DNA from: Gnetum montanum
Taxonomy: Eukaryota > Streptophyta > Gnetopsida > Gnetales > Gnetaceae
NCBI GenBank assembly: GCA_015680685.1
Contig: MNCI01020127.1
Coordinates: 568,968 to 632,967, forward strand
Length of the DNA stretch: 64,000 nucleotides
Direction: 5' to 3'
In this document: in pieces, positions 9,797 through 20,345 of the stretch
Layout: each line of letters opens with the position of its first letter
Numbering within the stretch: the stretch's first letter is position 1
Program-made: the position numbers and the translations under genes
The notes under the pieces: model-generated
The model's database searches: none
Seen by the model: only the letters and a program-made list of their open reading frames with translations
Told to the model about the DNA's origin: nothing

Positions 9797-11694
9797 TGAA
9801 ACACCCTAGATTTTCAAGGCATTCTTGCTTCACCAAGTCCTTGGAATTCCAGCAGCGTCAAGGTAGTTCTTCAAGAGATGGATGTTCCAAGTTTAGACTA
9901 TCCAGTTCAGCAAATATTCTACTTCTGATGTTGATAGGCCTAACAGACTCTCTGGCATGCCCACCTAGGTAGTTCATCCAGCTAACAATCTCCTTAGAAG
10001 CGATGCGTGGGGTTGTTGGTGGTGCTCAGGATGCACAAAATAGTTCAACAATTTTTCTAGTTAAGAAGTTTGCTACACTATGTAGCGTAGCAGGCCTCAA
10101 ACGATAGTTGCAGGATGAAGTGCTACACTGTGCTACGCTATGTAGCATAGCACAGCATAGCGAAGGCAAGGCTAAAAGACCTAGCTTACTTAGTGATTTC
10201 AATTGAACTAAGCAAGCACATCTGGCCTTTTAAAACCAGTTGTTTCACTTAACTTCAAGTCCTTTGGCAAAGCTCCTCTTACTAGAAAAGTAGCAGATCA
10301 AGCAAAAAGTAGGCTAAGTTGGCTACTACACTATGCTACGCTATGTAGCATAGCACGGTGTAGCGAAGATGCATGAACAATGAAAGACATTTTAGAATGC
10401 AGGATCAACAAGTTCGTAAGCTTCATGTCGCACAAGAGCAAATGTCGCAAATTATCAACATAATCTTTAGGCAAGCGTTCGCAATGAAAATCACAATTAA
10501 GGACAACTGCTATGCTACGTAGCGTAGCATAATGTAGCAAACATGCAGAGCCATCCAAAGCATTTAAAAAGCTTCCAACATTTGCAATTAGCTCTAACAC
10601 AGATTTATTCCTCTAATTGGTGGCTACGCTATGCTACGCTACATAGCATAGGATGGCATAGCAAATAGCTATGCTACTCTAACATGCCACACTACACAGT
10701 GTAGCATAGTGTAGCAAGTAGCTATGCTACGCTCTACAATATAACACAGCGTAGCAGGCGACTGGGCGTAGCATAGTGTAGGAGGCGGTTGGACGTAGCA
10801 TAGCGTAGCAGGTGGTTGGGCATAGCATAGCATAGCAAGCAGCTACGCTATGCTAACATGGCTACACTCTACAATGTAGCACAAAGTAGTAGGTGGCTAC
10901 GCTACATTGGTATGCTTTACTTCTACTTATCTACATTGATGGCACACCTAATCCCAACGTATGGCAGGCTCATCAATCAGCTTTGCATGCCCATGCAGCA
11001 CAGACACATCAACATCTAGTAGGTCCAGGACACATGGTGTCCAAACTACATCTTTCGCATGTTCCTAGCCCTATAAATACCCCAATGAGCAACGCTCAAA
11101 GTGGTTGGAAAATTTTAAGCGGGTTGGCAATTTTGAGTAGCTTTGAGCATTGTTGGCATTTGTTGTTGGCAAACCAATTGAAAAACCTATTAGCAAAACA
11201 GTTTGCATCCCCATTTTGCATCCTATTATCTCTTTTCCATTTCCTTTGTAGCATTTCACATTGTTAGCTCTTGAGTCTACATTCAAGCATACAATTGGCT
11301 TTCTTTGAACATTTTTTGTTACTTTTGAGATCTTTATGCTTCCTAGCATCGTGCAACCGATTGTATCCACTTTGATAAAGTAAAGCCGTAATCTTGAAGT
11401 GGTGCATTTCTTAATCTTAGTTTACTTTATTCTCCTGCTTATCATTGCATTTTATATCATTTTCATTCCCTCACACATAATAATCAATATTTTACGTTAT
11501 AAAATTTGTTTTCAAATCATACGTTTGCAAAAGGTTTAGTGACATTGATTAAGTCCTTGTCTGATTAACCAGACCGTTCAAGGCACCCCATTTCTACTTT
11601 AGCCAGCATGGCCCTTGCACAGATTTGGGGTTAATACTGTCACAACCGACGACCTCTCGGTGTTTTTCAGCCGTCGACGTTTTCAGTTGCTACA
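9797..11694 (+). mobile_element. solo LTR D of a Tat element inserted in element E
   Basis: Starts TGAAACACCCTAG and ends ...GTTGCTACA, as do the LTRs of element A, and shares their 3' block (GTCCTTGTCTGATTAACCAG...TTCAAGGCACC). A TATA box CTATAAATACC is at 11070-11080. The U3 part (10070-10920) is swollen by palindromic TACGCTA/TAGCGTA repeats, which explains 1.90 kb against 1.58 kb in A. No internal sequence follows and the host integrase resumes at once on both sides, so the element was lost by LTR-LTR recombination. Confidence 0.88.
10070..10925. repeat. cluster of TACGCTATGTAGCATAGC palindromes in LTR D
   Basis: At least a dozen copies of CTATGCTACGCTAnGTAGCATAG-like inverted repeats occur, densest at 10500-10920, for example ctatgctacgctatgtagcatagcac near 10331-10357. 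Each unit can fold on itself. The same word in shorter form is found in the LTRs of A and B, so it is a U3 motif of this Tat family that has been amplified here. Confidence 0.8.
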
Positions 11695-12475
11695 ACTTGG
11701 AGGTGGTATGGTGTTATTAGTTTATGCTCAACCCCCCAAGTGTTGCATGAGCTTTCAAAAGATGGTGCTTGTAAAACGAGTTTCATTATCAAAAATAAGT
11801 GCACGTGGCATCCAAACCTATTTACAACATGTTATACAAATCAAGCAGTTGTAGAAGATGTGTAATCAGTTATGATTGTCACTTCTATCCATTTTGTATA
11901 GTAGTCAATAGCTACTATGATGTACACATTTCCATTAAACATGGGAGCGATGGGACCCATGAAATCAGTGCCCCAAATATCAAAAGGCTCCAATGGTTGG
12001 ATCCACTGTTAAGGCCCCTCCATACGAGAGGTCATTCCACCATCATGTTGGTAGCATTCATAGGAGTGAACAAAGTCTTGAGCATCCTTGAAAAGTGTTG
12101 GTTAATAATACCTTGCTATGAGGATCTTAATGGTTGTGCATCTCCTATCATACTGGCCCCCACAAGGACCCTCATGGATGTCTTGGAGAACATGCAATTG
12201 ATCATCATCAAGTACACACCATTAAAACAAGTCATCGACGAACACCTTATAAAGGGGTCCATTGATTTGCATGAAGTATTTTGCCTAGTAAAGAAACTAT
12301 TGTTTCTTCATATTTTCCCAATCTTGTGGCATCTCTTGAGTGAGAAGGTAGGTGAGAATGCCATTATACTAGCTAGTTTTAGTGGGCACTTATTTAGTTA
12401 TAGCCCCAAAAAGAGGAGTTCATCAGGAAACTAATCTAAAAGTGGGCTCTCCTTCTCTTTATTGTTCCATCTTAA
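11695..12475 (-). pseudogene. pol (IN): Athila integrase, N-terminal and core part (element E)
   Basis: On the minus strand the stretch near 11995-11945 encodes [14 protein letters not shown], the first catalytic aspartate of the integrase core, preceded by the zinc-finger part (near 12180-12100) with a recognisable DxHEGPCGGxx block. Multiple stops and shifts. The frame continues across LTR D at 9796. The plus-strand ORF of 211 codons lying over this region is only its shadow. Confidence 0.75.
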
Positions 12476-12890
12476 TCGAGATAAGTGGTCAACAACCACA
12501 GTCTTAGTTCCCTTTTGATCTACCATTATTAGGTTGAATTCTAATAAGATGACTAAGCATTGTATGACATGGGGGCTTACCATTGGTTTATTAATCAGTA
12601 ATCAAATTTCACTATGGTCTGTGTGCACAAACACCTTGTACCCAAACACATAGTGCTTACACTTTTCCAAGGCATACACAATTGCCATTAGTTCTTTCTT
12701 TGTTGTGGTGTAATTTAGTTGTGCATCAATAATGTTTTTTCTTATATTGTGGATGTAGTAAGGATGTTTTTGATTATTCAACTACATGAGCATAGCTTTC
12801 AAGGCATAATTGGATGTGTTCATCATGATGTGGAAGGACCTGGACTAGTTTGGTACTCATAGAATTGGAGTTTCCATGAGCATTTACTTG
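12476..12890 (-). pseudogene. pol (RNase H): Athila RNase H (element E)
   Basis: On the minus strand it matches RNase H of element F (18600-19038): the AIVYALEKxxxYVLGYKVFVHTDHS region lies at about 12690-12610 and the VIDQKGTKTVVVDHLS-type end near 12495. The TDH motif is retained. Stops interrupt the frame. Confidence 0.7.
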
Positions 12891-13311
12891 AGTAGTTGGA
12901 ATGGATGCTCACATTTTTCAATCTAAATAAATGGAGCATCCTTCTTTGTCAACTCCACTAATGATTTGGCAATCTTAGAGAAATTCTAAATGAATCATCG
13001 GTAGTAGCCAGTGTGGCTAAGGAATGATCTCACATCTTTAACTATTTCTGGCTATCAGGTAATTCCTTGGATGATCCTTATTTTCTTACGGTCCACCTCA
13101 ATCCAGTTTTATGAAATTCTATGCCCCAACACAATGTCTTCCTACACCATTAAGTGGCTTTTCTACCAATTGAGCTTAAGGTTTTTCTCTACACATATTT
13201 TTAGCACTTGCTCAAAGTGGTCCAAGGCTTGCTCGAATGTAGCCCCATAGGTGGAGAAGTCATCCATGAAGACATATACCCTGCTACCAATATGTTCTTG
13301 TAAAATGATCA
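12891..13311 (-). pseudogene. pol (RT): Athila reverse transcriptase, C-terminal part (element E)
   Basis: On the minus strand it starts directly at the edge of element F with residues before VFMDDFSTYG (catalytic aspartates intact, about 13275-13250) and continues through the thumb region with the LGHxIS-like block near 13110. It continues the RT fragment that ends at 23398. Degenerate with several stops. Confidence 0.75.
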
Positions 13312-14209
13312 TGATAAGTGAGAGTAGTTACTCTAGCAATTATTCTAATTATTAGAGTGGTTACTCTAGTAGTTACTTTAGCAGTTATTCTAATTATTAG
13401 AGCGGTTACTCTAATTATTAGAGTAGTTGCTCCCAAGCCTATAAATACAGTTCCCAAGTGCATAATTAAGAAGAAGTCTTTTAGCAGTCAAGTAGCAAAA
13501 CTTTGGTAGTTTGTTTGAAAGTTAGCATATTTTCCAAGTGCTTGCATTAGGAGGTCTAAGTGTGGATGGATCTTTATTCGAGCATTGTGTACCTAAGGAC
13601 ACCTTGTGTATGGCAATAAAGAAGAGCTCTTTGATTCATCCTTGTAGCACTTGAGATTTGTTCTCTTACGCATTTCTTTGATTTTATTTTCTTATGCATT
13701 TATTTTATTCTATTTTATTTTATGCACATTACATTTATATTATTAGCATAGCAATTCATTTTAATCAATTAAGCAAATCATTAAATTACACAAGCATGAC
13801 CACTTCGAGCATGCGTGTAACACTTAGTAACCCATTAACGATTAGTGTTTGGTAATCCCAATAGTGTTGCATTGGTTTAGAATGTGTATGGAAAGTGGGA
13901 ACGAATGCTATTGTTAGGATTAGTTAGAACTTAGTTAATGAGTAGTTAAGTTAAACTAGTCACTTAGTTACCTCTTTCCTTCCCTACTAGCGCAGGACAT
14001 AAAAACATAAAAGCTATAAAAATCATATGCCTCAAGCTTACTTAACTATACAATTATGACATATAGGTAAGCTTGGGAAGACAATGATCAACCAACCTAT
14101 CCTTATTCTACAAGGGCACATAAGCACTTAGTCCTTAGAATTCGACCAGATCATGTGTGAAATGCTCATATTCATATGGTTGGGCGTAGGGGTACCTCAC
14201 CACTCATCA
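13312..14209 (+). repeat. 5' LTR of element F
   Basis: Begins TGATAAGTGAGAG, ends CTCACCACTCATCA. TATAAATA lies at 13440-13447 and a polyadenylation-like AATAAAG at about 13612. The U3 (13320-13435) is a short array of ACTCTAATTATTAGAGT palindromes. The start/end pair TGAT.AG...CTCATCA is the inverted end typical of the Athila LTRs in this window. Confidence 0.9.
13440..13447 (+). promoter_or_regulatory. TATA box of F 5' LTR
   Basis: TATAAATA follows the palindromic U3 array and is conserved in the 3' LTR (22628-22635). It is the probable core promoter for the element's transcript. Confidence 0.65.
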
Positions 14210-14210
14210 T

Positions 14211-14228
14211 TAGCGTCGTTGCCGGGGA
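14211..14228 (+). promoter_or_regulatory. Athila-type primer binding site of F
   Basis: AGCGTCGTTGCCGGGGA directly after the LTR end. It differs little from the TGGCGCCGTTGCCGGGGA-type site usual for Athila elements. It would bind the 3' end of a host tRNA to prime minus-strand synthesis. Confidence 0.8.
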
Positions 14229-14344
14229 CTTAGTTGTTTGTGGGCTAACTAGAACATAGGAAATCATTTACATCATTGGAATGAACCCTTAGGGTTGGTT
14301 GAGAAAATAATAAACAAGAATACATTCATAGTAAACAGACAAGT

Positions 14345-16678
14345 ATGTCTCCTTCTTCGTACAAAAGTGCCTCACCACCTAGGTCTGAAACAGTAAATAG
14401 TCGGCAACGTAATACACATGACGTTGATCCACCAATCCCTCAAAAAGTTCAAGTGGTATATATTCATCCGATGAGTATACGCCAAACTTCACCTTTATCC
14501 TCCATCAAGACGAACAACTACGTTTGCAAGACTTAGAAGGTAACATAGTGTTACCTCCTGATCATTCAATCTTGAGCATGCTTCTTCGTGCTCTCACACA
14601 AATTAGCATGCCGCACTTACACGTAGAATACATTGTGCAAGACCATGACTCAAGAGAATATCATCCCATAGAGGCACAACATCAAAGGAACTTGCAACAG
14701 AAGATACATCATAAGTCTTTGAAGGATAAGTGATCCCAAGATACCCCATATGTTTTAAGCGAAAATGATGGTGGTGAACCTACCTCAGGTAGTCAGCCAC
14801 ACAACGATGTTCCTCCCCTTGACTTTGGCCAAGGGGTTGTGTATCAGAACCTTCATTCCACTATTCATAACCCAATTTCTAATACCCACAAGAACAAAGG
14901 GTTTGAAAAAGAGACACAAACTCATGATAAAGGTGGACATTCTAATCGCAATCATGATCAGGGCTGAGATCGTAGAAGAGAAGGTAGCAAACATCATCAT
15001 GGTGATGATTCTCCTTCTTCTTCACCTTCATCATCTCCTTCACCCTCTCCTTCATCATATCTGAATGTGGTCATAAAGAAAAAGGCCATGGGGATAAAGG
15101 TAGGCAAAGTGGAACTCATACATGAAATAGACAAAAAAGGGGGTAAGGGAACTCTAGAGAGTCACAACATAGAAGAAGGGAGAGTAGGGAACAACGTAGA
15201 CATCATAGACGCCATGGATGAGATGATCACGATGAACCCCTACTCGCTACTCAAAGTATGTTAGACATAACTGAGGATGTTAGAATTCCAACAAGGTACC
15301 AAAAAGATAGTAGGATCAAGAGATTAGATATGAACAATATCCCACGATTTGAAGGGGGATACAACACTGATCCTCAAAAGCATTTACAAGCATTCCATGA
15401 TGTGTGTGCCTTACATAACATAGAGAACAAATGACAAAAACTTAAGTTGTTCCCACAAAAATTAGTTAAAGAAGTGGAAAGCTGGTACCGATTTTTAGAA
15501 CTAAAATCCATTTGTAGGTGGAGTACTATGTTAGAACTATTTAATGACAAGCACTAAACATACTCCCGAGTGTCTAACTTGCAAAAGCAAATCCAAGGTT
15601 GGAAACAAGGAGGACATAAACCCTTGGATGCTACCATGGGCCGATACTATGCACTATTACATTGTTGTCCTGGCCATGGTTATTCTCAAAGGGATCAATT
15701 GCATGATCTCATGGATGAGCTTAGACACGAAATGAGAAGAACCTTTGGGACTTATGCCTAAGGAAGACTATCCAAGCTTAGGTCTCATCAAATTCAAAGA
15801 CTATTGGAGCAAGTTGCTAAGGAAGAAGGTGAGCTATTGAAGAGAGAAAGTGCAGAAGAGTATAATTGAGATTCTTTCCTTCAAAAGAGGGAAGTAAGAT
15901 TTTGTGAGGATGAAGAAGAGTCACCAATCGAAGAGATGGTGAATAGGAAAACTTTGCCTATCCAAAAGATGATATCATAAGTTTCAACAAAGGTGGACCA
16001 AATGTGGAATTCCCTAGACAATAGATTTTAAACTATTCTTAAAATAGTAGAGGAGTCTAGAGAGCAAGGTAGTGAGAAAAGAAAAAGAAAGAGGCTGAAC
16101 ATGCATGTAGCAAGGGTAACAGAAAAGTTTCCATCATTGAACAGGTTGTGGATTTGGAAATAGACAATGATAGTGGATGTGAGATATGTCAATATGACCA
16201 TCCTAAGGGATGTTGCCTTGTAATCTCACATCTGCAGGAGTCTAGGGTGTATGCACTTAACCCACGATTAAACAAAAGGCAAACACCCTGAAGGTTACCT
16301 TATCCTCAAGATAACCCAAGGTAGTTCCACCAACCCTTAACATATTATCCTAATGAAACTCCACCATAACCGATTAAAAAATATCAACAGTGGCAACACC
16401 CACAATCATGGAAAATGCCACCACCAAGGCAACAGTATCCTTATCAGCAACCTGACCCATATGGATATTACGTGCAGCAGCTAATCTCCCCATGTGACTC
16501 TACTGGTCACATCAATCCTCAACCTCACTACCAAGCCCGAGAGTATTATGGGACTCCCTCTTCTAGAGGCGATATTCCACAAACATATCATCCTTCTCAT
16601 CCAGCAACATCTATTCCACCAATAGCTCCATTACCACCTGCTCCTGTGATGAAAGGTGAAATACCTACCCAGCCGTAG
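14345..16678 (+). pseudogene. gag: Athila gag, broken (element F)
   Basis: Starts at the ATG at 14345 (MSPSSYKSASPP). The capsid core at 15310-15790 has LDMNNIPRFEGGYNTDPQKHLQAFHDVCAL, SWYR and the DATMGRYYALLH..PGHGYSQRDQL block. A putative zinc-binding CEICQYDHPKGCC lies near 16170-16210, followed by a Pro/Gln/Tyr-rich tail (16415-16678). A Ser-rich then Lys-rich segment precedes the core. At least six stops and several frameshifts interrupt the roughly 770-codon gene. Gag would assemble the particle. Confidence 0.85.
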
Positions 16679-16904
16679 CAACGTAACGCCATGAGGGTAG
16701 TTAACTCTCAACCTACTATTGGTTCCAAAAACCACATAAAGAAAATATCTTTCTTTAGAACCAATAGTCTAACCAAGCCCTTGCAATCACAAGCAGCTAA
16801 TTCCTTAGACACTTCAGTATCAATCAAATCTTTGGAGCCCCCTTCAACCCAATCACCACACTCAACACATACAATCATGCTAACACATGCCATCACCAAT
16901 TAGA

Positions 16905-17385
16905 TCAAAGCTATCCACCTTCCCAGGAAATTCTCTATTCTTGGGAGTCCTCTGATATACTTACAAATCACTAGAAATGCACCATGCATGGCTCTTTTGG
17001 ATTCAGGTTCTAGTGTCAACTTGATTTCTCAAGAAATGTACAAGGCCTGGAACTTGCCTCCATTGAAAAAGAGCAACATCTGACCAGTCCATCACTATCC
17101 CATTGGGACTCATGGAAGACATTGTTACCACTGTTTATGGGTGGTTGTACGTAGCTAACTACCTAGTGATTCAGTTAAACAATAGTAAGGGGGATTTCCC
17201 AATCATAATGGGAAGAGCACGACTAAGCACCATCGATGCACGCCTAGGACTCCACGATCTTTCCCTAGAAATATCAAAGGAAAATACATTCAGAAAGATT
17301 GAGAAGAAGAAAGTTCTATGCATCGCATATAGTGACACAGGGTGTAATTGCATGTAGAGGTCATGGTTTGTGCAAAGTTTAGCGT
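16905..17385 (+). pseudogene. pol (PR): Athila aspartic protease (element F)
   Basis: The active-site block LLDSGSSVNLISQEMY is at about 16990-17040, preceded by the strand ITRNAPCMA. After a frameshift near 17080 the frame from 17103 gives the flap and second half (GLMEDIVTTVYGWLY, IIMGRARLSTIDARLG). The protease would process the Gag-Pol precursor. The catalytic Asp is kept but the frame is broken. Confidence 0.85.
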
Positions 17386-17507
17386 TGCCTGCATGCAATT
17401 AGTATGCACAAGTGGTTAACATACAAAGATGCCTGTATGTAGTAGCCACACGATAGGAAGACACCCAATGGCTGACAGCTGATCAAGAAAGTAGTTCACT
17501 CATATGC

Positions 17508-18484
17508 ATGGAACCAACTAAGGATTTGACTTGTGCTTACATTGATAGCATAGACGCATTAGAGAAAGTCCATCGCCAACTACCAAGTCTTAACCTTGAA
17601 AATATCAACTGGGGGAAGTTGAAAATCCCTAAGAAATTTAAGCAGGAGTCCCTCAAGTTGAAATCATTGCCCACCAGTATGGGATACATGTTCCTTAAAA
17701 ATAGAAAATCTGTAATTATCAACGCTAAGCTTGCCTCTCAACAGAAAGACGAACTACTGAAGGTAACAAATAAATGGTCGAAAGCCTTCGCTTGGTCATA
17801 TCCCAAATTAACTAGAATAGATCCTAGGATATGCCAACATAGAATTTACACTAACCCCTCCATAAAGCCTCAAAGACAACTGTAGAGGTGATTGAGTCCT
17901 AAGTTGAAGCAAGTCATTAAGGAAGAAATCAAACAGCTTCTCAAGGCTGGGTTCATATACCCCATTGCTGATAGCGAATGGATTAGCCCCTTAGTTATTG
18001 TGCCTAAAAAGGGAGGCAAATGGAGGGTGTGCATAGATTTCAAGCTACTAAATATGGCAACATTTAAAGATCACTTCCCATTTCCATTTGTCAACCAAGT
18101 CTTAGACACCATCGCACGGCATCCCTATTATAGTTTTTTGGATGGATATAGCAGATATAACCAAATACAAATAGCCCCAAAAGACCAAGCCAAGACTAGT
18201 TCTAAGCATATTCCAATAGCAGATAGGGAATGGTGTGGAGGTCTTTATGGACAACTTCTCCACTTATGGAGCAAACTTTGATCAAGCCTTGGACCGGTTG
18301 AAGCAAGTGTTAAAAAAATGTGTAGAAACCAATTTGAGGCTCAACTGGCAGAAAATCCATTTGATGGTCCAAGAAGGCATAGTACTAGGGCACAAAATCT
18401 CACACACTGGGATAAAGGTAGACCATGAGAAAATCAAAATTATCCAAGGAATTACCCATCAACCAGAAATTGTCAAAGATATTT
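17508..18484 (+). pseudogene. pol (RT): Athila reverse transcriptase with internal deletion (element F)
   Basis: The N-terminal frame 17508-17885 includes FAWSYPKLTRIDPRICQHRIY, then LLKAGFIYPIADSEWISPLVIVPKKGGKWRVCIDFKLLN and YSFLDGYSRYNQIQI in 17892-18200. The segment that should carry TPWGTFAYRxMPFGLCNAPATF is missing: the sequence jumps at about 18198-18235 straight to EVFMDNFSTYG. That motif has Asn in place of the second catalytic Asp. The thumb follows (LRLNWQKIHLMVQEGIVLGHKIS) with a stop at 18484. Both the deletion and D-to-N change abolish polymerase activity. Confidence 0.9.
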
Positions 18485-18489
18485 GATCA

Positions 18490-19038
18490 TTCCTTAGACA
18501 TATTGTCTGCTATAGGAGATTTATTGAGAACTTTTCAAAGGTTTCCAAATCATTGGTGGAATTAACGAAAAAGGACGTACCTTTCAAGTGGACCAAGGAA
18601 TGAGAATTAGCTTTCCAAACTCGAAAATAGAAGCTAGTAGAAACACCCATTCTACAAGCTCCTGACTAGTTGAAACCATTCCATATCATGACTGACGTGT
18701 CCAACTATGCTTTAGGATTCATACATACATGGTTAGATGACCTGAAGCGTCCTTATTACATCCACTGTGTAAGTAGAAGTATCCCTGCTGCATAACTTAA
18801 CTACACAACCACAGAGAAAGAATTAATGGCTATAGTGTTTGCACTAGAAAAGTTTAGATACTATGTATTGGGATATAAAGTATATATACATACAGATCAT
18901 AGTGCAATCAGATTCCTCATGAATAAGCCAATGGTAAGCCCTCGTATCATACGATGGCTTGTAATCTTACAAGAGTTCAATTTAACGATGATCAATCGCA
19001 AGGGCACTGAGAATGTAGTTGCTAATCATTTATCTTAG
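18490..19038 (+). pseudogene. pol (RNase H): Athila RNase H (element F)
   Basis: Connection and RNase H: the frame with AIVFALEKFRYYVLGYKVYIHTDHSAIRFLMNK (18826-18930) keeps the catalytic Glu region and TDH, and ends NRKGTENVVANHLS at 19038. The upstream part (18490-18800) has stops (18603, 18664). It would degrade the RNA strand of RNA-DNA hybrids. Confidence 0.85.
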
Positions 19039-20345
19039 TTGCGATGGGACAACAAAGAGGATGAGTATCCAATTTCTGATCATTTTCCTGAAGAATTCCT
19101 CTTTACTGGTGTAGTGAATAATCAATCACCCATGGAGAAACACTGGTACAGTAGCATTCTTACCTATCTCCTCACCCAACAAACATCACAAGAGTTAAAC
19201 CTTAAGAAGAAACAACAGTTTCTTCACCGAGCCAAGTACTTTATGAAGATTAATGGGCAACTTTATAAAGTGTGTTCCCATAGCTTGGTTCGATGGTGTG
19301 TTCTAGATACAGATCAACCACAAGTTCTCCAAGACACTCATGAGGGTCCATGTGGGGGTCATTATGTTGGAAGATGAAAACCATCAAGATCCTACTTGTA
19401 GGATATTATTGGCCTACATTATTTTGGAGCTTCGATCATTTTGTCCAATCTTGTAAGCACTATCAATGTAATGGGGGAATGACTACTAGAATGGAGGATC
19501 CACAACAATGGATTCAACCATTAGAACCCTTCAACATTTGGGGAATTGATTTTATGGGTCCAATTACACCAATGTCCAATGGAAAAGCTTATATTATTGT
19601 TGTTGTCGATTACCTAAAAAAATGGGTAGAAGCAGTTGTTGTTAAGGATTGTACACCATCTACAACTGCATGATTTGTTCAACAACAAATCATAAACAGG
19701 TTTGGTGTGCCATGTGCACTTATTTTAGATAATGGTGCACACTTCACAGGTGCAACTTTTTGGAAATTAATGCAATGCTTAGGGGTTGAGCATAAATTGA
19801 CTACACCATACCACCCCCAAGCGAATGGTCAAGCAGAAGTCACCAACAGGGAGATTATGAAGATATTGAGAAGAACCATTAGCAAGTTTAGGGGAGACTA
19901 GAGTACTAAACTGAACAATGCTCTTTGGGCATACCACTCTACATGGAAACTCCCTACAGGATACTCTCCCTATAAGTTAGTATACAGTAAATTACCAATG
20001 CTTCCCCTTCAAACTGAGCTTTGTACACTATCCACAGCATGTGACGTCAACCTTGATCTTGATCTAGCATAGAAACAATAGTTAGTAACCGTTAACTTGC
20101 TAAATGAAAACCAATTAGCTACCCTATCATCTAACAAATTGCACAAGGCCTTCAATAAATAATGTCATGACCTAAGAATTAGGAAAGTTAAATATCAGCT
20201 AGGAGATAAGGTTCTCTATTGGAATCCCACACATGTGCCACAACATACTAAATTTCAAACACTGTGGGAAGGACCTTATATTATTTACACAACTTTTCCT
20301 TTAGGGTCATGACAATATACAAACCTGAGAACCTAGACAAAAAAC
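19039..20345 (+). pseudogene. pol (IN): Athila integrase (element F)
   Basis: The frame 19039-19377 carries the linker and zinc-binding start DTHEGPCGGH; after a one-base shift 19350-19673 gives YYWPTLF, CKHYQC (zinc Cys partly changed) and WGIDFMGPITP with the first catalytic Asp. A TGA at 19671 is followed by LILDNGAHFTG (second Asp) and PYHPQANGQAEVTNRE (catalytic Glu) in 19707-19901. The C-terminal KVLYWNPTHVP..FQTLWEGPYII region extends to about 20345. DDE is intact, the frame is not. Confidence 0.88.

Noticed and set aside
11799-12434. Plus-strand ORF of 211 codons
   Set aside because: It lies opposite the integrase of element E; the minus strand gives [11 protein letters not shown]. 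The plus-strand peptide is a shadow.
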